DNA from: RUG334 sp045599645 | Lineage (GTDB): Bacteria; Muiribacteriota; Ozemobacteria; Ozemobacterales; Ozemobacteraceae | DNA: 51,522 nt | Assembly (NCBI GenBank): GCA_045599645.1 | Contig: JAZRWI010000105.1 | Span: 1 to 51,522 of the forward strand | Direction of reading: 5' to 3' | Shown here: positions 51,411 to 51,522 of the stretch, in pieces | How positions within the stretch are numbered: position 1 is the first letter of the stretch | Layout: each line of letters begins with the position of its first letter | Position numbers and translations under genes: made by a program | The notes under the pieces: model-generated | What the model was told of the DNA's origin: nothing | The model's input: only the letters and a program-made list of their open reading frames with translations | Database searches by the model: none

Positions 51411-51456
51411 AAAATCCCGATGTAGTAAGCTGTCAGCTTTTCTCATCGGGATTTTC
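51411..51456 (-). terminator. Terminator of the gene at the right edge
   Basis: Minus strand: AATCCCGATG (arm 51453-51444) pairs with CATCGGGATT (51422-51413), followed by eight T. It separates the edge gene from der. Confidence 0.9.
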
Positions 51457-51463
51457 GTGACTG

Positions 51464-51522
51464 CTAACTGTTGAATAGCTCAGCGCACTCAAGGAAGACG
51501 TTGGCACCGCTTTTCTGGCGTA
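51464..51522 (-). CDS. 3' end of an unidentified gene
   Basis: On the minus strand an open frame enters from the right edge and ends RQKSGANVFLECAELFNS at a TAG (51464-51466), 8 bases before the strong terminator. The position suggests the true C-terminus of a gene. Eighteen residues are too few to name it. Confidence 0.4.
   Translation of the reverse strand, partial: RQKSGANVFLECAELFNS

Overview
The window is about 51.5 kb from the chromosome of a low-GC bacterium (by eye roughly 40% GC). It holds 44 complete or nearly complete protein genes and one fragment. I see no rRNA, tRNA or CRISPR array. No gene here fixes the phylum. The mix of PEGA/TPR Ser/Thr kinase, FHA and CpaE-like ATPases, type II pseudopilins, HtrA, Hfq, M13 peptidase and NHL propellers suggests an uncultured, probably diderm lineage. 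Promoters fit a housekeeping TTGnnn-17-TAnnnT pattern, often with a TGTGn extended -10, and most genes have an AGGAG-type ribosome site.

Region by region. 0-0.6 kb: an IS200-type transposase with a hairpin-rich right end. 0.6-5.3 kb: a secreted transglutaminase-like protein, HtrA protease, a membrane protein with a pseudopilin-style Cys/His tail, and two small unknowns. 5.4-10.7 kb: a signalling block, with an FHA/CpaE-like ATPase, a PEGA-TPR Ser/Thr kinase and a PP2C phosphatase as one operon, convergent with a cyclic-nucleotide-domain/CpaE-like ATPase. 10.9-14.1 kb: an exported SH3b/Cys-His protein and two exported propeller-like proteins. 14.1-15 kb: a DUF559 endonuclease gene inside inverted GC-rich repeats, plus a 7-bp tandem repeat. 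15-24 kb: MFS transporter, AlkA-type glycosylase, DUF4258 protein, ArfB, lipoprotein, TrpS, PBP1A, zinc-ribbon protein and an Hfq with a long repetitive disordered tail.

24-34 kb, all on the minus strand: a cNMP/chemoreceptor-tip hybrid, an operon of PhnD-like lipoprotein, diguanylate cyclase and Dus, an exported unknown, and a four-gene pseudopilin operon. 34-43.6 kb: M13 peptidase, TPR protein, an exported amphipathic protein, DUF3109 protein, a large HEAT-repeat protein and an FmdE-like protein. This stretch carries two noncoding repeat families: 59-bp tandem arrays beside the stop codons of two unrelated genes, and two inverted copies of a composite element made of six small hairpins plus GCCAAC repeats. 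43.6-51.3 kb: lepA with a structured leader, then the operon der-plsY-gpsA-vanW-NHL. The 3' end of one more gene sits at the right edge.

The most unusual material is the pair of CpaE-like ATPases with swapped sensor domains (FHA and cNMP) beside their likely kinase and phosphatase, the Hfq with six 14-residue YRR repeats, the six-hairpin element with a compensatory base change, and the 59-bp arrays.
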